Assembly: GCA_026936325.1 (NCBI GenBank)
Contig: JAPTHN010000008.1
Location: 18,751,759 to 18,815,758 of the forward strand
DNA: 64,000 bases
Direction: 5' to 3'
Source: Platynereis dumerilii
Taxonomy: Eukaryota > Annelida > Polychaeta > Phyllodocida > Nereididae
Below are positions 31,501-41,736 of this stretch, in pieces. Positions within the stretch are counted from its first letter, which is position 1. Each line of letters opens with the position of its first letter. The notes under the pieces are model-generated. The model had not been told where the DNA came from and made no database searches. It worked only from the letters and a program-made list of their open reading frames with translations. The translations under genes were made by a program, and so were the position numbers.

Positions 31501-31616
31501 AATCTTTATGCCCACTCGAAATGGTTTCTTACTCCAACTCCTTTGGCCAATCCAACCTAAGAATTCTAAACCTTACACATTGTATCACACAGAGTCACTC
31601 CACGTACCTGTGGTAG
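28584..31616 (+). CDS. Envelope-like secreted ORF with leucine-rich-repeat ectodomain
   Basis: 1010 residues. Residues 1-18 form a signal peptide (LIVLFPFLLLPLVPAQS). A Cys-containing cap follows, then leucine-rich repeats to about residue 470; the clearest are LYYLNLSHNQIHTF, LAVIDLSYNSLYRI and LEYIFLQHNNLQYL. An LRR carboxy cap with NPLNCNCDL near 475 and two later Cys closes the solenoid, as in Toll-like receptors. About residues 640-740 are Pro-rich with two basic sites (HAKR, RPKRAGRR) that look like furin cuts. The rest is mainly helical with heptad-like spacing (about 785-960), as in fusion subunits. N-glycosylation sites are frequent. No transmembrane segment is in this ORF. It overlaps the next ORF. 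The LRR head would be a receptor-binding module; that role is inferred. Confidence 0.85.
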   Translation: MTLIVLFPFLLLPLVPAQSPPPSDLQRIAEQDAFLYKNFGFTINPNTAAVWAKRTLLQAQDQPMASCRVSMFDEWCSRKRDIFACDLGANFSTPPCVWPPDSPRITKLILSSGALTKDIMSFFTTMPFMRYLTLQNLTSEVMFPEVIDSFPEINFLDLPNTQVTHVQYVQARSQLHAITNLVLDDASVFAPWTSLYRLRRLQLTLLRDLSSPALPLLPQAQLTHLDLTILGSTSFPWNHLGVSQTKLISLRLHLPDMTRLPSSMPFNNIQQLKLQASNVPFEVSNLLPNLSAPQSFNFTRPKPFLQTLILQGFYFQKTQQFNVLKLVKIVIEDCLGGIHNLNYPTSLRVLRLRNITTSRSLRDPLTNTPNLRIFELTHSKLTFISRAYFRYVDQLYYLNLSHNQIHTFEIRDRDIRHLAVIDLSYNSLYRISGPFFIRDHLEYIFLQHNNLQYLDGVNKQIYFPSPEMKELDLTSNPLNCNCDLAVFLNTLPDTTRISGTCQSNVSFPIQNMTFEACDSIPLLRSPRSLRDQLRHMQLLASVNHEDALALKSSSGLFPPDAASRWSSAPAQLLRPDYGVGYSYRGQIFPSVEFFIINANIFYPDFHIPTFTWDLTMFEDMCQSPDDLIAAICSDFAPLLKNTIDKVDSYKTALKSKLAHISTIFTQQHFEEYRPPPPTHSTPIAPPPLSAVHHHAKRAAPDPHFAHDTFSYSPPPTMPPFFDQYSPPSRPKRAGRRPTPRDPLALPNTDDTSNTTKQLMQSTNETFRVNINTQDWQSEDSTAFWLSVTIPQAGAGMSANIRRQRDQIFVNTIESMSARQNLMRDAFLEMRSDLVLTIDVIASTFTNTSRNIRLIHTLLNETNQEIISQFAVVSNAINALQRKIQATRILSLLTSKYLRLWSQQIQQLHILLNEADKLITAFHELAAGKISPHVLPASYVHKLVHKVSTVLYSWHNSYQLAFTDLAHIYQKSHQSLCPLEMVSYSNSFGQSNLRILNLTHCITQSHSTYLW

Positions 31617-33514
31617 CTACCCCTGCTTTCCAAGACCGCGAGTCTAACCATGATTACACTCGTATCTCTATTCCAAAACCTTTTCTCGGAGTGCAGCACG
31701 ATTCCTTCTTGGAACTCAGTCTTGAAGAGCTCCAGGAATGTCTCAACATTGACGATCAGTTTCTTTGTACAGAGTCAACAATCCAAATTGATAGCTCGCA
31801 GCTATCCTGCAACACTGCAATATACACGAATGCTACTGCAGACGTCATTTCTGACCTCTGTCAAGTCGATTACTTCTTTGAACCTTTTAGAGCAGCACCT
31901 CGTGTTATAGACGCAGGTAACCAGCTCTTAGTTACTGGCTTATCACTCCCATGGACTCGACGTTGCTCTAATGATCGTGTGGCACGTCCCGTTCCTGGTA
32001 GCCTTTACGCTGTACTTCAGCGTGGCCAGTTTTGTTTTTGCGAATTCTCCTCCCCTTCAGGTTTCATTCCCAGGCGTATTACAGAAAATAACCAATATAA
32101 ACCCTTCTTAATCAACTATACTATCAACGCAATTGCGATGCATTCTTTTGAACGTGAGTTTAACTTTTCAAGTCTACCACCATATGAATCTTATGGCATG
32201 CCAAATTTTACTTTGCCTAAATTTGCAGTGGCTGCCAGAATAGCAAATACCTCACTTGCCAATATGACACATGGCATTATTAAGCTTAAGGAACTTAGTC
32301 GCCTTATTCAACAAAAAGGTGACGATTTTCTCCTTAAATGGGCCGAGCTGGAAGCTTCCTTCTATCTTTCAGCTTGGTTCAGCCTTCGCCATTGGATCCG
32401 TGGATTTGCCTTCATCGGTTCCATAGCTGGGTATTTGTCTCTAATTTTGGTAATATTTATGTATTGTCGTGGTAGATACCTTAGTGGCCTTTTATCCTCT
32501 ATGGTAATGGCTACTCATTTTAAACCATCCCATGCCAACCTAGTCATCCCCGGACGTCCTTTGAATTGCGATTCAGTCAACTATGTAATTTACCCTGTTT
32601 CGCTAAGTCCTGTCAGTCTTATACATATCACTACCCTTCACCTTCTTACTATTTGCGTCTTTTACATGGTAGTGAGCTTGGCTAAGCGTTGTCTTCATAG
32701 ATGTTGCAGGGACTTCAGAGTGATGCATCGCTCGCCTGAAACCCGCAAATTTCCACAGATCGAAATATTCATGGAATTGAATAGTGGACACCAACGCTTA
32801 CTTCTATATGTTCTTACTATTAAGTCGCACCTTTCTACACTTTCTCTTAAAGGTGTCATTTGTCCTAATAGTTTCAAGTGCGACCATCATAGATTATACA
32901 GTATCCTTAAACCCAACTGGGATACTGCATTATGCTCTTTGCAGATTGACTCACTTAACGTAGAACTCCCTAGACTCATTAACGTTCCTTTATACAAGCA
33001 GAAAAAGTTACAGCAGATTATGCAAGGACAGTTTGCGGTGACTATGCTCGCATCTGACTCAGTTCACCTTTACAAATTGGGTCATAACATGCAAGAAGTT
33101 ATTAATACTCAAGAGCTTAATCCGTACTCAGCTCTAATTAGAGAACTTCGTCAAAGGGAGATGGAATCTCGGTCCACCAATGTTATGGAACCGGATACCA
33201 CCCATTCAGTACAGATAAAACCTTATGCCACCACTTCTGGCCTGGCTGCGTCAAAGAAAATGACCCCCCCTACTAGGATACCGACCCGTACAACCCCACC
33301 AGGGCGGACTACCCCGCCTCGCCGGTCCACTTCACCCCGGCAACCATCGGCCCCTCGCATGGGTACCCGAGTTGATACCCCCCCTAATCGCTCAGTAGTT
33401 GATATCGAGTTGGAACCACGCCCCACTCGTCCTACGTCACTGTTGCTCCGCCCAACTTTCCCCCCTCCTGTTCCACCACCCCCCTCCCCTAACGATACCA
33501 GTACCAGCGTCTGA
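31508..33514 (+). CDS. Envelope-like membrane ORF: Cys-rich ectodomain, two membrane segments, long Pro-rich tail
   Basis: 668 residues, overlapping the end of the LRR ORF. Residues about 70-190 contain paired Cys (CNIDDQFLC, FCFCEF) and N-glycosylation sites (NATAD, NYTIN, NFSS, NTSL, NMTH). A helical stretch leads to a first membrane segment at about 298-320 (FAFIGSIAGYLSLILVIF) and a second at about 370-392 (LHLLTICVFYMVVSLA). About 270 residues follow: a folded-looking part with HRLYSILKPNWDTALC, then a tail from about 575 packed with PPTR/TTPP/PPPPP motifs suited to SH3 or WW partners. The layout of Cys-rich ectodomain then membrane anchor matches errantivirus and baculovirus-F-like envelope carboxy halves in outline; a second membrane segment and so long a tail are unusual. 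Confidence 0.8.
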   Translation: MPTRNGFLLQLLWPIQPKNSKPYTLYHTESLHVPVVATPAFQDRESNHDYTRISIPKPFLGVQHDSFLELSLEELQECLNIDDQFLCTESTIQIDSSQLSCNTAIYTNATADVISDLCQVDYFFEPFRAAPRVIDAGNQLLVTGLSLPWTRRCSNDRVARPVPGSLYAVLQRGQFCFCEFSSPSGFIPRRITENNQYKPFLINYTINAIAMHSFEREFNFSSLPPYESYGMPNFTLPKFAVAARIANTSLANMTHGIIKLKELSRLIQQKGDDFLLKWAELEASFYLSAWFSLRHWIRGFAFIGSIAGYLSLILVIFMYCRGRYLSGLLSSMVMATHFKPSHANLVIPGRPLNCDSVNYVIYPVSLSPVSLIHITTLHLLTICVFYMVVSLAKRCLHRCCRDFRVMHRSPETRKFPQIEIFMELNSGHQRLLLYVLTIKSHLSTLSLKGVICPNSFKCDHHRLYSILKPNWDTALCSLQIDSLNVELPRLINVPLYKQKKLQQIMQGQFAVTMLASDSVHLYKLGHNMQEVINTQELNPYSALIRELRQREMESRSTNVMEPDTTHSVQIKPYATTSGLAASKKMTPPTRIPTRTTPPGRTTPPRRSTSPRQPSAPRMGTRVDTPPNRSVVDIELEPRPTRPTSLLLRPTFPPPVPPPPSPNDTSTSV

Positions 33515-34782
33515 TTTTATTTTATTGCATGATTATGATTACTTATCTTTGCACCGCATTTCCGTGCGATTACCTTTTATGTTACAATTGCATTATAACT
33601 GCATTTCTTTTTCCCTTTTCCTACCTTTATCTGCACGTGTATTTTTGCATTTAACCCTTTTATGACCATGCTTGTATACCCTTATATTTAGTCAGTCTGT
33701 GAAGAATCACACCTTGTTGGTTCGATTGTACGGGTAAATTTTAATGACATATGCTTGAAAGTATGCATATATTCCGTGCATACGTCTTATGCAAAATTTC
33801 TCATCCTAAAATTTCACAAGCTTATACTCAAGTTGCAGAGTGACCTTCTTCTTTTATTGATGTGATTCATTTTGATCTTGGGGAGCTGATCAGCATGATG
33901 ATGCATCAATTTTGCCGTGATTTGCTATCTTTCTATTTACATTTAAACAACTCTTTTTTCCTTTTAATTATAATCACATAACGACCAGCATCTTGCTGGG
34001 ATTCAGATTATTTATCCACCCAATTATGATATTCCTTTTACTATTTCTTAATTAAGTTATTTATATTTTATATATCACGTGCCTTTTCTTACATATTGTT
34101 TGCAGCAACCTCATTGGTTGAGCTCCTAGCCTATTTATTAAAGTAATTTCAGTATGACTATTGCATACCATTTTAATGCTGTGTTGTCACATAATTTGCG
34201 GGAATGTCTCTTTGATCACGAGTTGCTGGTCGGGCTGGTCGTCAAACATCAGTGCAAGACTTGCTGTGGGCACCTATGATCAGAGACACATTCGATGCAT
34301 ATGTTCTCTAATCTTTGATCTGAGAGAGTCTTTACAGTTCCTGTGCTTCCACTATGACTTCTACTGTCATGGGCACCCTATCAAGAGACACGTCTGATTG
34401 GACATCCGAAAGTCAGTCGATTTGGGCACCACCTCTAATTGGGCACCACGATTGCGCATGGGACCACGCTCCGACAGGACGTACGACCACTTCGAGTCGG
34501 CCGTATTACTGTCATCATCTCATGGCAATATGAAGAGGGCACCATTTCGGGGCGACCACTAGTGTGAACATTCCGTTTCACTCCATTTCCGTCGTAACCA
34601 CGGCAAGCATATCATTGCTTTGACCTGGTTCCAACATGGGGCTACATTACTGCAGAACTTTCTTTGAACTTTTGTGTCTGGCTTGGCATTGTGCAGTCTT
34701 CGTCGCACATGTCACCATTCACAACCGAGCTCACATTGTATGATGATATGGTGATGTCATCTCCTGCTTAGCTTCTTAACAG

Positions 34783-35013
34783 TCGGCTAACATGGATTGC
34801 CTCTGTTTCTAAAGCAAGCATCAACGAACAATCGTGCTCGAAGAGCATCGCCTCATTTCCAGTTGGTGACTAATATGGATTGTCCCAACTTGCTTCTGGC
34901 ATGCATCTTCTTAATGACACTCTTTTCCTCTGGGTAACTAGCTTATTTAGGTGGCTAACACGGATTGCCCCTGCTATTGGTTACCATCGCCAGGCACTAA
35001 TCTGGATTGTGTC
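34783..35013 (+). repeat. Degenerate repeats of a GGCTAACATGGATTGCC motif
   Basis: Four related copies at about 34783, 34864, 34951 and 34993 (CTAACATGGATTG, CTAATATGGATTG, CTAACACGGATTG, CTAATCTGGATTG). Spacing is irregular. Confidence 0.6.
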
Positions 35014-35190
35014 TAGTTCAGAAGAGTTTCCTCACCACGCATTCTCTAGCGTTCTCGCACAAGGTTGTGCTCGCAAACATAAAAATAAACATTGTGATCT
35101 CAGAAAGTGCATAAACGAAAGACTCATGACGACGTCTTCTTCTCCATGACCCATCAAGGTCCAACCAGTATCGGGATTGTCTGCATACAC

Positions 35191-35286
35191 ACATAAAAGT
35201 CGTGACAAACGAGTCACCTCCTCTTCCGCCTCACCCTCACATAAAAGTGGTGATAAACAGTTCACCTCCTCTTCTGCCTGACCCTA
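35191..35286 (+). repeat. 48-bp tandem duplication
   Basis: Two copies starting ACATAAAAGT at 35191 and 35239, sharing CACCTCCTCTTC and GCCTGACCCT/GCCTCACCCT blocks. Confidence 0.75.
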
Positions 35287-35738
35287 ACCTGGGTCAGTCA
35301 CGCAACGAGGCCGGTCTGGCAAATCTTCGCAGTACTGCAGATATATCAGTCCCTCGAGTCTTCAGCATAATCACCAAAATACCAGTTACTCGCTCAGAAC
35401 ATTTCCTGTCTCCGCTATGGTCGCTGTGCCTATGGCACAACACCTCGCTATTTCCACCACTCCGGTTTGCACCTCGCCTGTGCTCCATTCACAGTGACAA
35501 TGTTCGTCCGAACTGACATTTACCGACGTGCAATGGTAGTCTCCCGTAGCTTCCATTCACTTCGCCCCTTCGGTACAGCTGAGCACGGTTGAATAACCAG
35601 CCATCCAAGTTGACAATTCTGTTCTGTATCTGTTAGAACAGTAACAACCCCCTCATCGTTTTGGGTGGATGGTAATAGGACCTTGAACTCTCGCAGCTCG
35701 TCCATTAGGTCCACGACGTCCGGCATCTTTCAAGTTGC

Positions 35739-35850
35739 CAGGTCGACACCATGTTCGACCCTGAGAAACACATCGCTGTCGACACCTCGTTTGACCTTGA
35801 CAAACACATCTTGTGTGACCTTGGCAAGCACATCGCTGTCAACGTCCCAT
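35739..35850 (+). repeat. Degenerate short tandem repeat
   Basis: Three or more copies of a unit with ACCTTG(A/G)(C/A)AA(G/A)CACATC and TCGACACC blocks; the ORF across it (35665-35940) is probably only the repeat. Confidence 0.55.
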
Positions 35851-37259
35851 CCTCTGCACCACGCACCGAGTCTCAATGATTCTTCCAATCTGCTCGTCCA
35901 CACGTATACAGATCATGTTATCTTTAACATCATGTATTGACTCTCGACTCTCGAATCGTATTGTGTAAAATGCATCACTGATTAGACATTTATGCATCGA
36001 CCAACAAAAATTAAAATTAAATTAGATGATATAATTCATATTTTGATTGAGATCGACCAAATCAGTATGCAATATTTATTCTTCATCAATGGTTATGTCT
36101 CAACGTGTCCACGAACAGTTATCACAAGTCAACTCTTGCACTGAACTATTTCTGTAAACACCTGATCTCATTTCTCATATGTCTATCTTAGTTTAAGCTT
36201 ATGTTTTACCCTCATTTGATAATTATTCTGGTCTATGCATTGTGCATGCCAGCCTTCTATACAAGTTTCCTCAGGTGTATTAGTATGTACATGTGCTTTC
36301 AATATCACTTCACTGTACCAGTATACTGTTTACCTATTTTCGCATTGTTTTAATTTCCTGTACGCCTTATGCCTACAGTTCATTCGGATTGTTTAGAGTG
36401 TACGTAACAAGTTTTACGAAACTATAGTCCACTATTGATTTATTTCTCTCCATACTGGACTATTGTTTTATCATTTTGCCTATTATTCTTCTAATTGTCG
36501 CTTTTAAATTGCTACTTGTCGCTTTGATCCATGTTATTGTTGATATTCGCGTTTCGATTATATTTTGTTTATGATTTAATTGTCGCTTTTCAATTGCTTA
36601 TCGCTTATATGTCATTTACTTACTTTTGTAGTTTAGGGTATCGGACATACCAGCCCACTTAAATTTATAAGGCTGTCCTGTCTTAATGCAATTAATGCTT
36701 TTGGTTTAGCTCTATGCATATCCAATGACACGCAAGGGATGATACCCGTAACTGCCCTTGATAAAAACGGCTACTTGACTCGCCTGGTGCTTGAGTCTCT
36801 TTTGCTGAGGAGCCATGTAATCAGCGGCTCTACTTCCAAAAATAACGTTGGGTGCGGAACCCAACGATTCACAAAAAATTGCAAAATTTGACGAATAGGT
36901 CATAAGAATAACTTGTCCTTTTTCGTCAATCATTAAAATCTAGATTTCACTTTCCTATCTGAGCTCCCCTTTAGCATCTCATTGACACCATTAAAGGACT
37001 GTCATTCAGTTCCTCTGCTTTATGTCACGGATGCAAGTGATATTCTTGCTTCCCTTTCAAAATTTTCCTCTTTTTCCAAATTGTTTTTCATGGGCATATT
37101 GCACACGCCCGATTTTATCTTGAAATTTTCCCCCCCCTTCCGCCTGCCCGGTGGTAGTGGTTACATCACCCTGATGTCACCACAACTTTCATTAAAGCAC
37201 TCACAAAATTCAGGTGCAATGAGACGCGTTTCCTCTGTTCGTACCTAAATTGGTATCAA

Positions 37260-37325
37260 GCACAAAATCGATTAACAATCCTTTCAATCATTGCACAAAA
37301 TCGATTAATAATCCTTTCAATCGTT
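37260..37325 (+). repeat. 33-bp tandem duplication near the 3' LTR
   Basis: GCACAAAATCGATTAA begins at 37260 and 37293 and each is followed by AATCCTTTCAATC. Confidence 0.75.
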
Positions 37326-37531
37326 TTGTTAATCAGCATGAAGCATTTAGGCTTCCATCCTTAAAAGCAATTGTAAAAAGCATTCTTTTCAATGAAAGTT
37401 ACATTATTAGGCACAGTATATGTTAATTCACTATCACATGAATGTAATCCGTATTCGATTGTAAGTTTAAAATGATGTTTTCTTCAAACCGGAGAAAAAC
37501 CATCTTATAAAAAATCCTCGATCGGTCGGGA

Positions 37532-38241
37532 TGTCACCGCTGAGCTTTTAGCTTCAGAGGTGTCTTCATTCTTTCCTCTTATAGGAAGTTTCCTCAAATC
37601 ACCATGAACCTCAAGACCTTAATTCTGTAATGTCATTTATATTATTATTGTATAAAAGTAATGTAATATATTATATTATTGTGTAATGAGTTACAATGAT
37701 AGCAACGGGGTAGAACTCACCCCATGTTTCCATGGCAACAGTTACCCTCGTGTTTCTGCGCAGCCGCAGAACACCCTAGTAGCAATCTCTGGGGGCAAGC
37801 TTGTTTGCCCAGCCAGAAGAGAGCCCGCTCCCGCTGAGGCAGCAGGGGGGCTTCCTGTCTCCCTGACGCGGTGACGATTCGTCAGGTAAGGGTATTGTTG
37901 TTAGAGGTATGATCAAGGGTTTCTCTTAAAGGAACCTCAGGTCATGGTTGATTGAGATGGCATTTAGTTAATGGTATATGTAATTCGTTAAGATCGTTGT
38001 TTAATGTATTGATAAGTTGAATACCGTCTGTTCTTTGAATGACTCTTAATGTAACTGTCTATAAATTGAGTATTAAATGGATAAGTGAATCTAAACTGTC
38101 GAGCCTCTGGTATTTCTTGAGTAGGTGTTTCGTGGTGGCAAGTGCTAAGGTGTCTCCCGCAGGATCCCCGGTAATGAGTCCATCTACTCAGTAACATCAA
38201 TTAGCTACCTCTGAGAGAGAGAGAACGAACCATAGATGGCA
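37532..38241 (+). repeat. 3' LTR of the giant element
   Basis: 710 bp, one difference from the 5' LTR by eye, ending CA and followed by ATAT. The near identity indicates a recent insertion. Confidence 0.95.
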
Positions 38242-39421
38242 ATATGGGGTGAATCGGGACAGAATTGGCCGTTTTTCTGTCATAGCATGGGCAAAAATCA
38301 ATCTAGAAATCTATATTTGGTGCCAAATTATGTTTGGGCACAAGGTCTAAGTACCCCTAGGAGCTTGAAAAGATATCTTAAATTCCCCATGCTCAAGGCC
38401 CAGAAAACTTCTGTCCCAATTCACTCCATAGTTTGGGGTGAATCGGGACACTTCATTATTTCCACAATCAATACTCCCTAGCTACTTTGAGTGATTGCTA
38501 CTTGTGAATAAACATTAGAAAACATGTCCAACATGCCAAAAAAAATTTTTGAGGAAAATCTGACATCAATTTCATTGATAATATGCAGATTTTTAAAAAT
38601 GTAATAAATGACAGAAAACTGTTAAAAACTGTGGTTTTCTTCTAATTTTTCTAGTAATTGATAATTCTGGACTAACTATAGTGCAAATGATGCCAAGTTC
38701 AATATTATTTATCAAAAAGCCACGCCAGTACACGCAAATGAAAATTAGTATGGTTATTTTTGGTTTATCCTGAAAATTTGCCATTGACCTGGATCTGCAC
38801 CCAGGACCAAACGTACACAATCCTACATCCAGTCTTTAATTATGGTCCCTTAAAACCATGTTAGACTGATTTTAAAATTTGTTACAAGTTTATTGGCTCT
38901 AGTAATTAACCTTAATATGGTTCGAGCAAAGTTTTGACCAACTTGTAAAACGTCAATCCTGCAGAGCCAAGTTTAAGGTCCTGCAGCTCATCACTGCCTG
39001 CAGTTAGAAATGCAAAATTTTATCGCAATATGCGCTTGTATATCTACTATGAACGTGCCAGAAATCAAGTTCCTAAGGCCATTAGAAATAGGTGTTTTTG
39101 AGCAAAAACATCGTCTCCCCGTTCTGTCCCGATTCACCCCAGTGTCCCTATTCACCCCATATTACGGTACTATGAATAGGAAAATTATGATAGTTGGGAA
39201 ATATTTCAGTCAATATCTGAAATTTATCACCTGGTTTTCAGAAATTTTCTACAATTTATTTTGTGGCCAAAAATGTCTAATGTCGTTTGTATAAACTCAA
39301 AAGATTGCAAATTTCAGATCCGAAACAGCTTATTTCTCGGTTGCAAAACGTGCCATGTTTAGAGCCATGGAACTCACAGACTATCAATAGGAAAATCATG
39401 GAAGCAAGGGAATACTTAATT

Positions 39422-40959
39422 CACAGTGCCCCTGAGCAATCTTTAAGATTAAACAAAAAAAGCGAGAAGACGAATAGCACGCAGCTGTAGAGCAAGGTCA
39501 GGAGATCATTTTGAGACAAAAACGAAAAAATTCTGTTGGGAAAATTTTGAGTTATACCAATTTTAAGATTTTTGTTTATCACACCCACATTTTCTGCCTA
39601 AAAGAGGGGTCATAAAAGTGGATATAAGTTATATAAGTCACCTACAGACACAGTTTTTGAAGGAAAGACAGTATTCTTTAATCACTGTGACTATAATATG
39701 TGTGTGAAATATTTTATATCAAAAATTAATGTACAGTGTGTGATAAACTCACTTGACTGTATGTTTGTCAAAAATACTATGTATTTAGCCCTGCTGAATT
39801 GACTCTATTGTTTCTTTTGAGTGGTCAACTGCTTCTGTGTGGGTTTGAATTTAGCTAAGCCTTTCTTTGGAGTCTTTTGTTGTATTTTCATGACAAAATG
39901 TAAAAATGTAGTCTCAGATGTAGCTTTTAGGATAGTTTATATCATTGATATTTATGAATAACCAATACAGGCACAGAGCATGACTAGTACAATTGTCTTT
40001 AAAAAATCATGTTAACAATGCATATCTGTTTACAAATAACCCAAGTTCATGGCTTGTTTTGTTCTTGCAAGTGCATGTATGGCATTGTATGTATTAATGC
40101 TGACTGCATGATTGTATAAATTTTAGGATGAAAAAAATTAAATTAAAAAGACTTCCAGAGATTCTAGACCAACATACTATGCAGGCGAGACCCTAATTAG
40201 CTTGATACTTATACCAAACTCAGATTTGGCATTGAAACATGTTTGAAGAGTCATGAGTGTGCACACAACGGTGTATGTATATCATTTAGCAATGGTGGAA
40301 CAAATAAAAAAATTAATTATCTAATAAAAATTGTTGGGAAAAGGAAATGCGGGAAGGTAATTTCTGCACCTAAAGACCATGGAGGATGCTGATAAATGAA
40401 ACTTCATACAAAATGTAGATATAACTTTCAACAGCACAGTAAACAACATTCTGTGGCATGTTTGACATAAAACATTCTCAATAAATAGGTCTAATATAGC
40501 TCAAATCCAGCCTAACAACAATTAACCACGCCGAAACAATGTCACTGATTAAGTCTGATTACCAAGGACAACGTTGGAAGGCTTCAAACTTGCTCATCAC
40601 TGTACTATTGGTCTGAAGCAAACAGTCACATGTGTTTGTCACACTCTGCACACTATATTTAGGTTAAACATGTTTTTCACAAATGCAATGGTCACAGAAA
40701 TAAATGATGTTGTCTTTCCATCAACAATTGTCTCTATAAATGATCTAAAACATTTCCTTCAAGGCCTATGCCCCGGTTTCAGCATTGAAATATGAGTGTG
40801 ATAAACCAAAACGACTTAAAATCGATATAACTCAAAATTTTCCCAACAGAATTTTTTCGTTTTTGTCTGAAAATGTTCTCCTAACCTTGCTCTACAGCCG
40901 CGTGCTATTTGTCTTCTCGCTTTTTTTTTAAATCTTAAAATTTGCTCAGGGGCACTGTG
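39422..40959. mobile_element. Non-autonomous DNA transposon with TTAA target
   Basis: Inverted ends of about 135 bp start CACAGTGCCCCTGAGCAA at 39422 and (inverted) at 40959. TTAA occurs at 39416-39419 (two bases outside the left end) and at 40960-40963. Removal restores the 203-bp host repeat. TTAA targeting points to piggyBac or Kolobok enzymes. No transposase ORF is seen in the 1.5 kb. Confidence 0.75.
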
Positions 40960-41736
40960 TTAAGTCAATACTTGAATTATGTCACCTGGCTTTCAGAATT
41001 TGTTTAAAATTTTATAGCAGCCGAAAACTTCATTTGTTTAAACACAAAACATCGCGAATTTCACATCCGAAAAACTTACTTGAGATCTACTCCAAGGAGA
41101 GGGGCCTGTGACTTCTGTACTAGATTGTGTCTACGAGTGGGTTAACTAACTTAACTCTAGCCTGTATTAGTGAATTTCTGTGTTAGTTAACCGGATTTAC
41201 AAAATTGGCTTGTGTTGTATCAACAAATAATTGGTTAAGGTCTTTTTATTGTTGTGAGGGACAATTATCCCAATTTTTACGGGGATTCCCGGGGGTATCC
41301 CAAAACTATTAGCATCATTTGACATGGGAAAAAAAGACAGAAAAAAAAAATTTCCATGACAGTAAAAATGACCTCGCTCCCTCAATTTTGCATTTAAAGC
41401 CTTGAAATTGATAGAGCACCTTCCTGGGTACTTCTTGCGTCTTCACTGAACACGGCATTAATTTCGGGAAAATCTTTTTTATTATACGGCACTCTGACCG
41501 CGGAAAAACAAATTTTTCACATGTCTAAATTTAGAGGGCTGGCCAATAAAATTTGTTCATTCTATCTTCACGTCCTTTGCAGTGTAGATGCAGACATCAC
41601 TCGGCTACATTGTGTAGCAGTTTCATGACGATTGCATTAAAATGCGATTTTTTTAGAAATAATATCTGCACCAAGAATATTTAGGTTTTGCGACTTTTTG
41701 GCATACATGAACTGGCCAGCCTGTGACATCATCAAG

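Larger units (their letters stand above)
33515..37531 (+). other. 3' noncoding span of the giant element, about 4 kb
   Basis: No convincing gene. It contains several short degenerate repeats listed separately. No clear polypurine tract adjoins the 3' LTR; the best purine run nearby is CCGGAGAAAAACC near 37490-37502, some 30 bp before the LTR. Confidence 0.5.
8455..38241 (+). mobile_element. Giant (29.8 kb) Ty3-like LTR retroelement with LRR envelope-like ORF
   Basis: Two 710-bp LTRs (8455-9164 and 37532-38241) have the same length and differ at one position by eye (C at 9154, A at 38231 or adjacent). They begin TG and end CA and are flanked by ATAT at 8451-8454 and 38242-38245. Inside, on the plus strand, are Gag, Pol (protease, reverse transcriptase, RNase H, integrase in Ty3 order), an accessory ORF, an LRR secreted ORF and a two-transmembrane ORF. 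More than 13 kb is without convincing genes. Most Ty3-type elements are 5-12 kb, so this is several times normal; giant relatives are known from planarians (Burro) and plants (Ogre). As a fossil it looks young and largely whole, with about one apparent break at most. Confidence 0.95.
8446..39167. mobile_element. TA-target MITE split by the giant LTR element (pieces 8446-8454 and 38246-39167)
   Basis: The left tip (8446-8454) starts CCGTAATAT and the right part resumes after the LTR element as ATATGGGGTGAATCGGGACA, ending with the inverted copy at 39167. TA flanks at 8444-8445 and 39168-39169 mark its own target duplication and restore AAATACTATGAAT of the host repeat. It is about 0.93 kb without the LTR insertion, has no transposase ORF, and its right end holds the GGGGTGAAT...GGGACA unit twice. 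The LTR element landed inside its terminal inverted repeat. Confidence 0.85.

Noticed and set aside
28584-31616. The LRR ORF as a host Toll-like receptor gene into which retroelement DNA inserted
   Set aside because: It lies wholly inside the LTRs on the element's strand, has no introns and no TIR domain, and continues into furin-like sites and a heptad region.
34783-35290. A CRISPR-like array
   Set aside because: Repeats are degenerate, spacing is irregular and the genome is eukaryotic.
35665-35940. A 91-residue Ser/Thr-rich ORF near the 3' end of the giant element
   Set aside because: It spans a degenerate tandem repeat that explains its composition.
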